Source: a bacterium (GTDB taxonomy: Bacteria; Electryoneota; RPQS01). Taken from it: DNA of 64,000 nt. Shown one piece after another: positions 53,897 through 62,961 of this stretch. Both the position numbers and the translations under genes were made by a program. The notes under the pieces are model-generated. The model made no database searches, was not told the origin of the DNA, and worked only from the letters and a program-made list of their open reading frames with translations. Within the stretch, counting starts at the first letter, position 1, and each line of letters begins with the position of its first letter. The stretch lies in contig JAHDVH010000001.1 of assembly GCA_023382385.1 (NCBI GenBank), forward strand, positions 186,001 to 250,000, given 5' to 3'.

Positions 53897-54883
53897 TTAA
53901 TCACCGAATTCCGTCATCAACGACTCAATTGCGCTTCGCAGCTGCGCTTCGCTAACCCCACCCCATTTGTAACGAATTACACCAGAAGGGTCGACCAGAA
54001 AATTTGAAGGACAGCTTTCAATTTCGTAAGGATCGGTCTGATGTGTCTGTTGATCCCACAGCAGCGGAAATTGCAGACCCAAGTAAGCGTGATTCGATCG
54101 ATACTGATTAAAGAGTGCCCAGGGGTCGATACGATCAACCCCAAGCACAGTAAACCATCCAGCGTATGCTGGATCCGCATAAACTTCTTGAATGTGCGGG
54201 AATTCAGCAAGACATGGTGCACATGTGTAGAAAAAGAAACTCACGAGCACGATTTTGCCACGAAAATCTTGAAGGCTGTAGAAGGTTGTGCCGTCGCCAT
54301 CGCTGAGTAGCGTAAAGACCGGCGCCAACTGTCCAACCTGGTTCCCTTGTTCCAGCGCCGTGAACTGTGTCAGAATCGTCAGAGTGTCGCGGGGACTCAG
54401 CGTTGTAAAGAGACGTGCAGGCGCATTGGTGGCGTGACCGGGCAAATAGGCAGAGATCAGCCATGAACCGATCCCTATGTCAAAGTGATTAGGCGGGGTC
54501 GTGACAAACGGTGAATTGTCGATAAGTATAATCGTTCCGGCTGGAGCGTCCGTCATCTCAATATGAGCGAGGGGAACGTCAGCGGCGACGAGTTCTACAG
54601 CGACGGTGTCATCTTCCAAGACGACAACCTCAATCGTGGCCGCTTCGTACCCCGGTTTCGTTGTCATTACGACATGCGGACCCGTTGGGACTTGACTAAG
54701 AACTGCCGGAGTTACCTGAGCGGTTTGCACGCCGTCCAGCCAGATCCGTGCACCAGTCAAAGAGTTTCCTTGCGAGTCACGTAGTTGAACAGAAATCCCC
54801 CCAGACCTTGAGTGAGTTTCCTCGATTTCACAGCCTGCGAACATGATCATCAGCAGGAGATAGGTATATCCGATGTACTTCAT
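53897..54883 (-). CDS. Lipoprotein with PEGA-like repeats fused to a thioredoxin domain
   Basis: The 328 residues start with a lipoprotein signal (MFAGC, lipid Cys18). Two PEGA/carboxypeptidase-like beta repeats (about 28-100 and 105-175) follow, then a redoxin domain (about 185-328) with FFFYTCAPCLAEF (Cys221, Cys224) and SCPSNFLVDPSG. This places a disulphide enzyme at the end of an outer-membrane-anchored stalk. ATG 54883 overlaps the Nudix gene stop by 4 bp. Confidence 0.75.
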   Translation of the reverse strand: MKYIGYTYLLLMIMFAGCEIEETHSRSGGISVQLRDSQGNSLTGARIWLDGVQTAQVTPAVLSQVPTGPHVVMTTKPGYEAATIEVVVLEDDTVAVELVAADVPLAHIEMTDAPAGTIILIDNSPFVTTPPNHFDIGIGSWLISAYLPGHATNAPARLFTTLSPRDTLTILTQFTALEQGNQVGQLAPVFTLLSDGDGTTFYSLQDFRGKIVLVSFFFYTCAPCLAEFPHIQEVYADPAYAGWFTVLGVDRIDPWALFNQYRSNHAYLGLQFPLLWDQQTHQTDPYEIESCPSNFLVDPSGVIRYKWGGVSEAQLRSAIESLMTEFGD

Positions 54884-55386
54884 TCGCTGAACTCCATCAA
54901 TTGTTCGGCATGGCGGATAAAATCAGTATGGCTGCGGAAAGCCATTAGGGGCAACTCGTTAGTGTTGAACCAGTGAGCCTCGATGGCATCATCGCCCGCA
55001 GCCGCAGCACCGGCGGAATAATGCGCTGTGTAAGCAAGTACCAAGACCTGTCCGAAGTGGGGGTCCTGGTGATTGGTCACACCCAATAGCACACCTGGCT
55101 TACAATGAATGCTTGTTTCCTCGAGAACTTCGCGCACGAGTGCCTGCTCTGGAGATTCGTCTTTCTCCATAAAACCTGAAGGTAGAGCCCATAGACCAAG
55201 CCCCGGCTCCACGCCACGTTTTACTAACAAAACGCGGCCACTCTGCAGAAGAACGGCCGCGACAGCAGGGGATGGATTGAGATATACAACGTTCCCACAA
55301 GCTCTGCAATATGGACGGACTCGTCCATCAACAGCCCTGTCAGACAATCGCTCCCCACAACGTGTGCAAAAAACATAATCTCTCAT
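54880..55386 (-). CDS. Nudix hydrolase with zinc ribbon (NudC-like)
   Basis: The 168 residues: an N-terminal zinc ribbon (Cys7, Cys10, Cys27, Cys30) precedes a Nudix domain. The Nudix box starts at GFMEKDESPEQALVREVLEE and ends ETSI, close to GX5EX7REUXEEXGU. The family hydrolyses NADH or related nucleoside diphosphates; the substrate here is not certain. NudC proteins usually have an extra N-terminal domain that is missing. ATG 55386 is used; its end overlaps the lipoprotein. Confidence 0.85.
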   Translation of the reverse strand: MRDYVFCTRCGERLSDRAVDGRVRPYCRACGNVVYLNPSPAVAAVLLQSGRVLLVKRGVEPGLGLWALPSGFMEKDESPEQALVREVLEETSIHCKPGVLLGVTNHQDPHFGQVLVLAYTAHYSAGAAAAGDDAIEAHWFNTNELPLMAFRSHTDFIRHAEQLMEFSE

Positions 55387-55416
55387 GCTACCCCCGCACG
55401 CGCTCCTCTCCGTGCG

Positions 55417-56202
55417 TCAACCGGTGCCTTTTCCCAAGTCTAATTCGTCCGCACCAAGTAGTCCAAGTCTTGCGGCCGCGACGGATGCAGCTTTCTGCTC
55501 TGCTGCCTTCTTGGAAGTTCCGTCTCCCCTGCCGTATGACTCGCCATTCAGGTAGATCTCGACCACGAACAGCTTTGAATGATCAGGCCCGGATTCCTCC
55601 ACGAGGCGATACTCCGGACTTTCCCACGAATTTGCCTGCGCATGCTCGAGAACAAGGCTCTTGTAATTTACATATTCATCTTTTGTAACGATTTCGCGCC
55701 AATTGTCAAGCAGATGGGTCTCAACAAACTGCCGAGCAGGCTTCATGCCGCGGTCCAGATAGATTGCGCCAATCAGTGCCTCAAACGCATCCTCAAGTAT
55801 GGAAGCTCGATCTCGCCCGCCAGCTCTGTCTTCATTGTCGCTGAGCAGAAGATGGTTCCCCAGATCAATTCTCTTAGCAGCAGCGACTAAAGCTGTGCCA
55901 GACACGATCACTGAACGGAGCTTAGTGAGCTGACCTTCTACCATGCCAGGGAAGAGATGATAGAAATACTCGGCAATTATGAAGTCCAGAACAGCATCGC
56001 CCAGATACTCAAGACGCTCATTTGATTCATGGCGCCCCAAGTTCTCCTTGTTCAGCACGCTACGATGACGTAGAGCGGCAATAAGCAGAGCTTGATCTTT
56101 GAAGCGAAATCCAATCCGTCGCTCAAGTCTGCGCAATTGTTGCCGAATTTTCGGGGGAACGCCCCTTCGATTCCTTCGCAGCAAATCGCGCAAGAATTCC
56201 AT
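55417..56202 (-). CDS. rnc: Ribonuclease III
   Basis: RNase III cuts double-stranded RNA, including rRNA precursors. The 261 residues have the catalytic domain (about 25-175) with HESNERLEYLGDAVLDFIIAEYF (metal Asp and Glu) and EDAFEALIGAIYLDRG. The dsRNA-binding domain (about 180-250) ends with KKAAEQKAA. ATG 56202 follows fabF after 7 bases; the fab-acp-fabF-rnc order is common across bacteria. Confidence 0.96.
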   Translation of the reverse strand: MEFLRDLLRRNRRGVPPKIRQQLRRLERRIGFRFKDQALLIAALRHRSVLNKENLGRHESNERLEYLGDAVLDFIIAEYFYHLFPGMVEGQLTKLRSVIVSGTALVAAAKRIDLGNHLLLSDNEDRAGGRDRASILEDAFEALIGAIYLDRGMKPARQFVETHLLDNWREIVTKDEYVNYKSLVLEHAQANSWESPEYRLVEESGPDHSKLFVVEIYLNGESYGRGDGTSKKAAEQKAASVAAARLGLLGADELDLGKGTG

Positions 56203-56209
56203 TCAGCGG

Positions 56210-57472
56210 TTACCTACCCTTGTGGTACTCCGGCTTGGCAAATATTAGTGACGAATTATGTCCACCAAAACCAAAGGCATTGGACATGGCAATGGAAACG
56301 TCTCTTTTTACCGCGAGATTCGGTGTCACAAAGAGGTCACATTCCGGGTCCTGATTCTCAATGTTTATCGTCGGCGGTATCAAGTCATTTTGCGTCACAA
56401 GAATGGACGCTATGGCCTCAATTGCCCCAGCAGCTCCAAGTGTATGACCGTGCATCGATTTGGTTGAGGAAACAGCCAACTTGTCCGCATGTGCGCCGAA
56501 CACTGACCGAATAGCTCTTATCTCGGTCGGATCACCTACGTCAGTGGACGTACCGTGCGCATTGATATAGGCAACATCTTCTTTGGGCACATTCGCGTCT
56601 GTCAGTGCAGCTATCATCGCCCGACGAGCACCATCACCGTCAACATGTGGAGCCGTAATGTGGTAGGCGTCACCGGACGCTCCTGCACCCAAAAGCTCTG
56701 CGTGAATCTTTGCACCACGTCTCTCAGCAGACTCAAGACTCTCAAGGATGAGCACACCCGAACCCTCGCCAATGACAAAGCCATCTCGATCAATATCGAA
56801 CGGCCTGCTGGCTTTTTGAGGATCCTCATTTCGTGTGGAAAGCGCTTTCATCGCATTAAATCCACCAACGCCAAGATGGGTGATTGCAGCTTCAGTACCA
56901 CCAGCCACAATTGCGTCAGCTTCACCAGCCTGAATCAAACGCGCTGCCATGTGGATTGAATGACCGGCAGTCGAGCAAGCAGATACAACGGCAAAGTTAG
57001 GTCCACCAAGACCAAAGCAAATTGAGACCTGACCTGAAACAATGTCAGAGATCATCATCGGCACAAAGAACGGGCTGATTCGTTTAGGTCCGCGTTCAAG
57101 ATAAACCTTCGCCTGTTCTTCGAAAAGTTCTATCCCGCCGATTCCCGATCCGATAATTACGCCTGTCCGCTCCTTCGCTACTGGCGGCGATTCACCACTT
57201 AAACCTGCATCCACAAGCGCTTGATGTGCAGCAGCGATCCCGAATTGCGTAAACCTCTGAAACCTTCGCGCCTCTTTAGGGTCAAGTAAATCCCCAATGG
57301 AGAAGTCTTTGACTTCGCACGCGAACTTCGTTGCGAACTCTGTAGTATCAAACAATGTAATGGGTCCCGCTCCAGAGCGGCCGGAAGTAATAGCGCTCCA
57401 AAAGCTATGAACGTCGTTGCCGACCGGAGAGATCACCCCCATACCAGTTACGACAACTCGATGCTTCTGCAT
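56210..57472 (-). CDS. fabF: 3-oxoacyl-[acyl-carrier-protein] synthase II
   Basis: FabF elongates acyl-ACP by condensation with malonyl-ACP. The 420 residues have the catalytic Cys166 in VSACSTAGHS and the two His in NAHGTSTDVGD and STKSMHGHTLGAAG. The end region SNAFGFGGHNSSLIF is typical. ATG 57472 follows acpP by 17 bases. It is part of the plsX-fabH-fabD-fabG-acpP-fabF row. Confidence 0.97.
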   Translation of the reverse strand: MQKHRVVVTGMGVISPVGNDVHSFWSAITSGRSGAGPITLFDTTEFATKFACEVKDFSIGDLLDPKEARRFQRFTQFGIAAAHQALVDAGLSGESPPVAKERTGVIIGSGIGGIELFEEQAKVYLERGPKRISPFFVPMMISDIVSGQVSICFGLGGPNFAVVSACSTAGHSIHMAARLIQAGEADAIVAGGTEAAITHLGVGGFNAMKALSTRNEDPQKASRPFDIDRDGFVIGEGSGVLILESLESAERRGAKIHAELLGAGASGDAYHITAPHVDGDGARRAMIAALTDANVPKEDVAYINAHGTSTDVGDPTEIRAIRSVFGAHADKLAVSSTKSMHGHTLGAAGAIEAIASILVTQNDLIPPTINIENQDPECDLFVTPNLAVKRDVSIAMSNAFGFGGHNSSLIFAKPEYHKGR

Positions 57473-57489
57473 GTAAGTCTTGCTCTAAA

Positions 57490-57738
57490 TTAGGCGTTCT
57501 CTGCTGGGGTCTTGCTCTTCAAGTAGTTGACGGCATCACCAACAGTTTTCATCGTTTCGGCATCTTGATCTGGGATCTCGAGTCCGAATTCCTCCTCGAA
57601 AGCCATGACCAGTTCGACCAGATCGAGCGAGTCGGCACCAAGGTCCTCGACGAAGCCCGCTCCGTCGGTGACGCTGCTTAGGTCAACCTGCAATCGATCC
57701 GCAATGATCTTTTTTACTTTGTTCTCCATGTCGGACAT
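57490..57738 (-). CDS. acpP: Acyl carrier protein
   Basis: The 82 residues of the acyl carrier. The phosphopantetheine serine is Ser37 in [11 protein letters not shown]. The protein is strongly acidic, as expected. ATG 57738 is chosen because GGAGG lies 7 bases upstream; TTG 57744 in the same frame is less likely. It is located between fabG and fabF. Confidence 0.97.
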   Translation of the reverse strand: MSDMENKVKKIIADRLQVDLSSVTDGAGFVEDLGADSLDLVELVMAFEEEFGLEIPDQDAETMKTVGDAVNYLKSKTPAENA

Positions 57739-57776
57739 GTTCAAGCCTCCGTTAGAAAAGCGACGTTTAAGTTACG

Positions 57777-58526
57777 TTACATGTGCAGTCCACCGTCAAC
57801 GACTAACACTTGCCCTGAAATGTAGTCAGATGCGGAGGATGCGAGAAATGCGCAAACATGCGCAATATCGTCCGATGAGCCGAGATACTTCAGGGGAATA
57901 GCCTGCATATAGGCATCCCTAACCTCTGGACTCAATTGATGAGTCATGTCTGTTTCAATGAAACCTGGCGCAATCGCATTTGCCCGGATACCACGGCCGG
58001 CAAGCTCTTTCGCGACTGATTTTGTGAACCCAATCATTCCAGCCTTGGAGGCTGAGTAATTTGCTTGTCCCGCATTACCCATGACTCCAACTACAGAAGC
58101 GATGTTAATAATCTTCCCATAGCGAGCTTTCATCATGGGCTTAATCGCGGCCTGCGTGCAAACAAAACATCCGGTTAGGTTGACATGAAGCACACGCTCC
58201 CAATCGCTCACTGACATGCGCATGATCAAGTTATCTCGAGTGATTCCGGCATTGTTAACCAGAACGCTTAGGCCTCCCAATTCCTCGGTCACACGTTGCA
58301 CGAACCCCGCAGTCCCGATCGGATCCGTAACGTCCACTACTTGTGAGACTACTTTACGTCCAGATTCAACCGCAAGTTCCGCTGCTGTCGCAGTTAAGTC
58401 TTCAGAAAGAACGTCGGTCAAAGCGAGATCGGCACCCTCGAGCGCAAGATGCCGCGCGATCGCCTTACCAATTCCTCGAGCGGAACCAGTGACCCATGCA
58501 ACGCGGCCTGAAAGAGTCTGATTCAA
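57777..58526 (-). CDS. fabG: 3-oxoacyl-[acyl-carrier-protein] reductase
   Basis: FabG reduces 3-oxoacyl-ACP with NADPH. The 249 residues of the short-chain dehydrogenase family have TGSARGIGKAIA (13-24), NNAG (91-94) and the triad Ser144, Tyr157, Lys161 (YSASK). The start is TTG 58526, overlapping the fabD stop (TTGA). Placement next to acpP makes the fatty-acid role secure. Confidence 0.96.
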   Translation of the reverse strand: MNQTLSGRVAWVTGSARGIGKAIARHLALEGADLALTDVLSEDLTATAAELAVESGRKVVSQVVDVTDPIGTAGFVQRVTEELGGLSVLVNNAGITRDNLIMRMSVSDWERVLHVNLTGCFVCTQAAIKPMMKARYGKIINIASVVGVMGNAGQANYSASKAGMIGFTKSVAKELAGRGIRANAIAPGFIETDMTHQLSPEVRDAYMQAIPLKYLGSSDDIAHVCAFLASSASDYISGQVLVVDGGLHM

Positions 58527-59461
58527 GCTGTTGCTCCCGCAGTTACTTCTTCAATTTCAGCGACCGTGCCGACTGTTTGCGCGAAGGCACCACTAACAGT
58601 TCTCTTTAGAAGGCCCGCCAGTACATTGCCCGGGCCGATCTCGAACCAATGCGCATGCCCCATTTCACTCAAAGCTTGCAGACAATCCGTCCATCTGACG
58701 GGTGCGAGCAACTGATCCACGAGGGCTCGCCTGACAGCTTGCGGTGTGCTGTGCGGTCTACCTGTAGCATTGGACATCACAGGAAATCTTGGACTGGAAA
58801 TCACCGCTTCTTCCAACGCCTCTTCCAGCGCTTTAGAAGCAGATGACATGAGTGGCGAGTGAAAAGCACCGGAAACTACTAACTTCCGTGCAAGCTTTGC
58901 CCCACTCGCTTTGCATAGTTCAATGGCATGTTCAACGGCTCGGACTTCACCGGAAATCACAAGTTGCCCGGGCGAATTGTAATTCGCAGGGACGACGACG
59001 CCGACATCGGCAACTTCTCGGCAGATTTGCTCGACTGTCTCGAACTCAATTCCGACCACTGCCGCCATTGCACCAGGGCGTTCCTCGCCCGCCCTTTGCA
59101 TCGCATCAGCACGCACCTTCACCAGTCGCAGCCCTGTCCTGAAGTCGAATACGCCCGCGCATGCAAGAGCTGAGTATTCACCAAGGCTATGCCCCGCCGC
59201 AGCAACAGGCAGAATCCCTCGTTCTGCAAGCAATTCTGAAACGACTACAGAGTGGACGAACAGTGCAGGTTGAGTTACACGTGTCTGACGCAGCTCCTCC
59301 TCAGGCCCGTTGAAACAGAATGCCGCCAAATCAAAATCGAGGACTTCGGCGGCCTCATCGAAGCGTCGCTTGACTGAATCGAACCTCTCGTAAAGGTCTT
59401 GTGCCATTCCAACACTTTGCGACCCTTGGCCGGAGCACAGGTAAACAGGACTGAACTTCAA
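58523..59461 (-). CDS. fabD: Malonyl-CoA:ACP transacylase
   Basis: FabD moves malonyl from CoA to ACP. The 312 residues have CSGQGSQ (9-15), the nucleophile Ser92 in GHSLGEYSA, and His in SGAFHSPLM. The start is TTG 59461, 21 bases after fabH, with an AAGAG-like site upstream. The end overlaps fabG by 4 bp. Confidence 0.96.
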   Translation of the reverse strand: MKFSPVYLCSGQGSQSVGMAQDLYERFDSVKRRFDEAAEVLDFDLAAFCFNGPEEELRQTRVTQPALFVHSVVVSELLAERGILPVAAAGHSLGEYSALACAGVFDFRTGLRLVKVRADAMQRAGEERPGAMAAVVGIEFETVEQICREVADVGVVVPANYNSPGQLVISGEVRAVEHAIELCKASGAKLARKLVVSGAFHSPLMSSASKALEEALEEAVISSPRFPVMSNATGRPHSTPQAVRRALVDQLLAPVRWTDCLQALSEMGHAHWFEIGPGNVLAGLLKRTVSGAFAQTVGTVAEIEEVTAGATA

Positions 59462-59482
59462 GAAACTCTTATTTCCCCGTGT

Positions 59483-60475
59483 TTAGAAACGGACCACTGC
59501 CCCGCCCCAAGTGAATCCGCCGCCGAAAACGACAGACAACATAATCTGTCCATCTTTAAGCAACCCTTCCTTGCGAGCCTCGTACATCGCCAATGGCACA
59601 GAGGCAGATGAAGTATTGCCGTACTTATGAATGTTCAGGAATACTTGCTCCATAGGCAAGCCCATGCGCTCTGCTGTCGCAGAAATTATCCGAGTGTTAG
59701 CTTGATGAGGGATCAGCCAATCGACATCTGCAGGCTCGAGGCCGGCTTTTTCAACTGCCTCTTTTGCGGTTCTTTCCAACATACGCACCGCATGACGAAA
59801 CACTTCGTTGCCGCTCATGTGCATTACACTCTCAGAGTATTGGGTCTCTGGCAGCCTCTTGCCCGCCAGTCCATGCCCCACACAATACAGTAAGTCTGTA
59901 TAGGAACCATTTGATCCGATTACCACGGAAAGAATTCCCCGGTCATCTTTTGCCTTCGTAACCACGGCCGCGCCGGCCGCATCACCGAACAGGACACAGG
60001 TCCCCCGATCTGTCCAATCCGTGATAGGAGTCAGCAGTTCTGCTCCAATAATCAGGACATTTGCAGCACGTGACGCAGCTATCAGAGCGTCCGCCATGTA
60101 GAGCGAGTACATGAACCCGCTGCACGTGGCACTCACATCCCAAGCCGCTGCGTTCTTCGCGCCGATTGCTTCCTGCACCAGTGTCGCAGTGGCCGGAAAC
60201 CGCAGATCTCCAGAAATAGTACCGATGATAACTGCGTTTAGTTCCGACGCATCCAGGCTTGCCTGCTCTAAAGCTTCGCGTGCAGCTCTGATGCAGTAGT
60301 CCGACGTTCGCTCACCCCTGCGGACAATCCTTCGTTCCTTAATCCCAGTCCGGGTTGTAATCCACTCGTCATTTGTTTCCACAATCTTCTCAAGATCGTG
60401 GTTCGTGAGGATGTTCTCGGGAAAACTAACTCCCAACCCCGCAATACGTGAGACTGGTCTAACGCCTTTACTCAT
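59483..60475 (-). CDS. fabH: 3-oxoacyl-[acyl-carrier-protein] synthase III
   Basis: FabH starts fatty-acid synthesis by condensing acetyl-CoA (or a branched acyl-CoA) with malonyl-ACP. The 330 residues have the catalytic Cys118 in ATCSGF, His in LIPHQANTRI and Asn in YGNTSSAS. ATG 60475 lies inside the plsX end by 8 bp. A longer frame reaching back into plsX carries no homology and was rejected. Confidence 0.96.
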   Translation of the reverse strand: MSKGVRPVSRIAGLGVSFPENILTNHDLEKIVETNDEWITTRTGIKERRIVRRGERTSDYCIRAAREALEQASLDASELNAVIIGTISGDLRFPATATLVQEAIGAKNAAAWDVSATCSGFMYSLYMADALIAASRAANVLIIGAELLTPITDWTDRGTCVLFGDAAGAAVVTKAKDDRGILSVVIGSNGSYTDLLYCVGHGLAGKRLPETQYSESVMHMSGNEVFRHAVRMLERTAKEAVEKAGLEPADVDWLIPHQANTRIISATAERMGLPMEQVFLNIHKYGNTSSASVPLAMYEARKEGLLKDGQIMLSVVFGGGFTWGGAVVRF

Positions 60476-61535
60476 CGTCTGACTGTTCCACCTCCAGCTC
60501 ATCACGCTTCTCAGTCCGGCCTTTGTACATGGCAACACCGCGAGCCAGCATGCTGGCATCGTACTGTTCGACACCGTTGCTTAGTGCGGAAGGCAGGTCT
60601 TTTGCGACCATGCTTCGTGCTTCGCCAATAGCGTTCTTTATCGCCTTGGCCGGCGAGCCCCCGTGACAAATGATGGACACGCCATTGACACCCAGCAGAG
60701 GAACACCCCCAATTTCCGAGTAGTCAAACTCTTTTGCCATCTTAGCAAGAGCCGGAGGCGGAGGACCGCTCCCATTTCCGCTGGCAAACCGCGTCATAAA
60801 GGTATGAAAAAGAGACTCGCTTAGTTTGAGTATCACGTTACCTACAAATCCATCACAAACCATGACATCAGCTTTGTCCGACAGGAGATCCCGGCCTTCA
60901 ATGTTACCGATGAAATTGAGTCCACTATGCTCCAATAGATAGTGAGTCGCGAGCACTAACTCATTGCCCTTGGTCTTTTCTTCACCAATGGAAACAAGTG
61001 CTATCCGAGGATTCACGGTGCCTGTCAGAAGCTCCATATACACTGAACCCATAACGGCGAACTGCAACAAGTTTATGGGCTTGCAATCCGTGTTTGCACC
61101 GACGTCGAGGAGAAGCGAGAAACGACCGTTGCCTTTCGGGAAGAGTCCACCAATGGTCGGCCTTCGCACGCCTTTTATCAATCCGAGCTTTAAGTAGCTG
61201 GCAGCCATTTGCACGCCAGTGTGACCTGCGGAAACGATAGCACTTGCCTCACCCGTCTGGTGAAGATCAATGGCGCGCAAGAGCGAGCTATTGGGTTTTG
61301 ACCGCACGACTTTGCCGGGCGAATCAGTCATCTCCACCACTTCGGGCGAATGCTCGGTAGAGATCCGATCGGCAATTCCGGTGATGTCGAGGCGTCTCAA
61401 TTCCTCACGCAAGAGGCTATCCGGACCAAAGAGCTTGACGCTTATGTCCGGCCATTCGCGCAGAGCTTGAACAGCAGCTTCAACGGGAACACGGGGAGCA
61501 TGGTCGCCCCCCATAGCATCCAAGGCAATAACCAT
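60468..61535 (-). CDS. plsX: Phosphate acyltransferase PlsX
   Basis: PlsX makes acyl-phosphate from acyl-ACP for PlsY (4537-5133). The 355 residues start MVIALDAMGGDHAP, the family opening. ASAIVSAGHTGVQMAAS, DVGANTDCKP and CDGFVGNVILKL also fit. ATG 61535 is chosen for this reason; GTG 61544 would add three residues. It lies between rpmF and fabH, the usual order. Confidence 0.96.
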   Translation of the reverse strand: MVIALDAMGGDHAPRVPVEAAVQALREWPDISVKLFGPDSLLREELRRLDITGIADRISTEHSPEVVEMTDSPGKVVRSKPNSSLLRAIDLHQTGEASAIVSAGHTGVQMAASYLKLGLIKGVRRPTIGGLFPKGNGRFSLLLDVGANTDCKPINLLQFAVMGSVYMELLTGTVNPRIALVSIGEEKTKGNELVLATHYLLEHSGLNFIGNIEGRDLLSDKADVMVCDGFVGNVILKLSESLFHTFMTRFASGNGSGPPPPALAKMAKEFDYSEIGGVPLLGVNGVSIICHGGSPAKAIKNAIGEARSMVAKDLPSALSNGVEQYDASMLARGVAMYKGRTEKRDELEVEQSDDE

Positions 61536-61555
61536 GGACGACACGGTGAAATGAT

Positions 61556-61738
61556 CTACCTTGACTTCACTGACATTACGAAGCGGCCATTATAGTAGCC
61601 GCACGAACCACATACACGGTGCGGGGCAATTGAAGCTTTGCAGTTTGAGCACGTTGCGAGTGCAGGTCCGGTCAAATTGAAATTTGCCCGGCGGCGATCA
61701 CGGCGGGACTTTCCGACTCTTCTTTTTGGTACTGGCAT
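61556..61738 (-). CDS. rpmF: 50S ribosomal protein L32
   Basis: The 60 residues MPVPKRRVGKSRRDRRRAN and four cysteines (CSNC, CGSC) form the zinc-ribbon version of L32. The location between yceD and plsX is conserved in bacteria. The ATG is at 61738. Confidence 0.97.
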   Translation of the reverse strand: MPVPKRRVGKSRRDRRRANFNLTGPALATCSNCKASIAPHRVCGSCGYYNGRFVMSVKSR

Positions 61739-61756
61739 GGCAATATTTTGTGATGG

Positions 61757-62224
61757 TTAAATGGAATTCTTTGCGTTACAATTGCAGGGACCGTCATTCA
61801 GGTTTGCACCGCATTGGACGCACAAGCCCAGACAGTCCTCATGACACAGGTGTTTCCCAGCAAAAGCAAGTATGAGCAGATCGCGAAAGTCCTGACTCAA
61901 ATCTAACTCCGTTGTCCCAGGCCTGAAGTACACGATATCTTCATCGTCTACTTCGTCCCCTTTAGGCGGTTGACCAGCGACAAAAAGCAACGGAGAACTA
62001 ACTTCCAAGGGAATCTCAATCTGACATAGGCAACGATCACATTCAGTCTTCGCAGACGTTTCAAGCTTTATACGGAAATCGAAATAGGGATCATGCCTGT
62101 CCAACCTGAGCCGTGCTTGAATCGGCCGACTGAAGGACTCTGGATCCAGCTCGAGCTCTGAAGCCACCAGCTCCTCGCTGATTTCGTGCACTCCTTGCCC
62201 GTAAGCCGGAAGGTGAATTTTCAC
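61757..62224 (-). CDS. yceD: YceD (DUF177) family protein
   Basis: The 155 residues of the YceD/DUF177 family commonly precede rpmF and are linked to 23S rRNA/ribosome work. CDRCLCQIE and the C-terminal DCLGLCVQCGANLNDGPCNC are typical cysteine blocks, and DEDIVYF is the middle motif. GTG 62224 (VKIHLPAYGQGVHEI) is chosen: the fold starts there, GGA lies 8 bases upstream and a promoter ends just upstream. A longer open frame to 62323 would contain the promoter itself. Confidence 0.85.
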   Translation of the reverse strand: MKIHLPAYGQGVHEISEELVASELELDPESFSRPIQARLRLDRHDPYFDFRIKLETSAKTECDRCLCQIEIPLEVSSPLLFVAGQPPKGDEVDDEDIVYFRPGTTELDLSQDFRDLLILAFAGKHLCHEDCLGLCVQCGANLNDGPCNCNAKNSI

Positions 62225-62245
62225 GTCAAGATTCCTGAAGTCATA

Positions 62246-62274
62246 AAGATAACAAGACTTTGCTTCAATATCAA
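62246..62274 (-). promoter_or_regulatory. Promoter of the yceD-rpmF-plsX-fab operon
   Basis: On the - strand: TTGATA, 17 bases, TATCTT. The predicted start is near 62239, about 15 bases before the GTG of yceD. The site lies inside the possible longer yceD frame, which argues for the shorter protein. Confidence 0.55.
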
Positions 62275-62361
62275 GCTGCCGAGAGGCAACATGGTGCAAC
62301 GCAACGAAGAGGACTCGACTCAATTAATTCATTATTATCAATAATTTATGGATAGCGTGCG

Positions 62362-62943
62362 CTATTGTTGCCCTTCAGGGGGATTTCCCGTATCAAGCGG
62401 GTCATTATCAGTAAGACGATGTTCGAGTGACCGAATATGATCACGGATCTTTGCTGCTTCTTCGTATGCTTCAACTTCGACATACTCTTTCAGCTTCTGA
62501 TGCAAGTACGCGATTTGCTCAACAATGGATCGATTCACAGGCTCGTTACTGACAGCGGCACTGTCCATGACTTTGTTCGCCACTTGTATCGGAGCTTTGC
62601 TTTTCAGCGCAAGCGCGATGGCATCCGATGGGCGTGAATCTATCCGGCGCGTCTCACCGCCAGAAATTCGCAGTTCAACTTCGGCATAGAATGTGTTATC
62701 CTTGAGATCGCATATGGTAGTCGAAACGACACTTACCCCGCTTTCCAAGAGGATCGCAGCGAATAAGTCGTAAGTCATCGGACGCGCATACTCAAGTCCT
62801 TGAAGCAGGAGCGAAATGCTCTGAGCTTCAGCTGCCCCGATAAAAATGGGCAGCCAGCGCTCGCCATCCTTCTCTTTCAGGATGACAACATAGCCTTGAT
62901 ATGGAGGACAAACTGAGATTCCAATAACCTCAACGCTTATCAT
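62362..62943 (-). CDS. BFN-family nuclease with UVR motif
   Basis: The 193 residues comprise a bifunctional nuclease (BFN/DUF151) domain (about 1-130) with WLPIFIGAAEAQSI and IDSRPSDAIALALKSKAPI, and a UvrB/UvrC-type UVR helix pair (about 150-185, LKEYVEVEAYEEAAKIRDHIRSLE). BFN proteins cut DNA and RNA in tested plant cases; the bacterial role is unclear. ATG 62943 is used, 18 bases after the adenylate-forming gene. Confidence 0.88.
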   Translation of the reverse strand: MISVEVIGISVCPPYQGYVVILKEKDGERWLPIFIGAAEAQSISLLLQGLEYARPMTYDLFAAILLESGVSVVSTTICDLKDNTFYAEVELRISGGETRRIDSRPSDAIALALKSKAPIQVANKVMDSAAVSNEPVNRSIVEQIAYLHQKLKEYVEVEAYEEAAKIRDHIRSLEHRLTDNDPLDTGNPPEGQQ

Positions 62944-62961
62944 GACAACTCCGAGAGTGAA

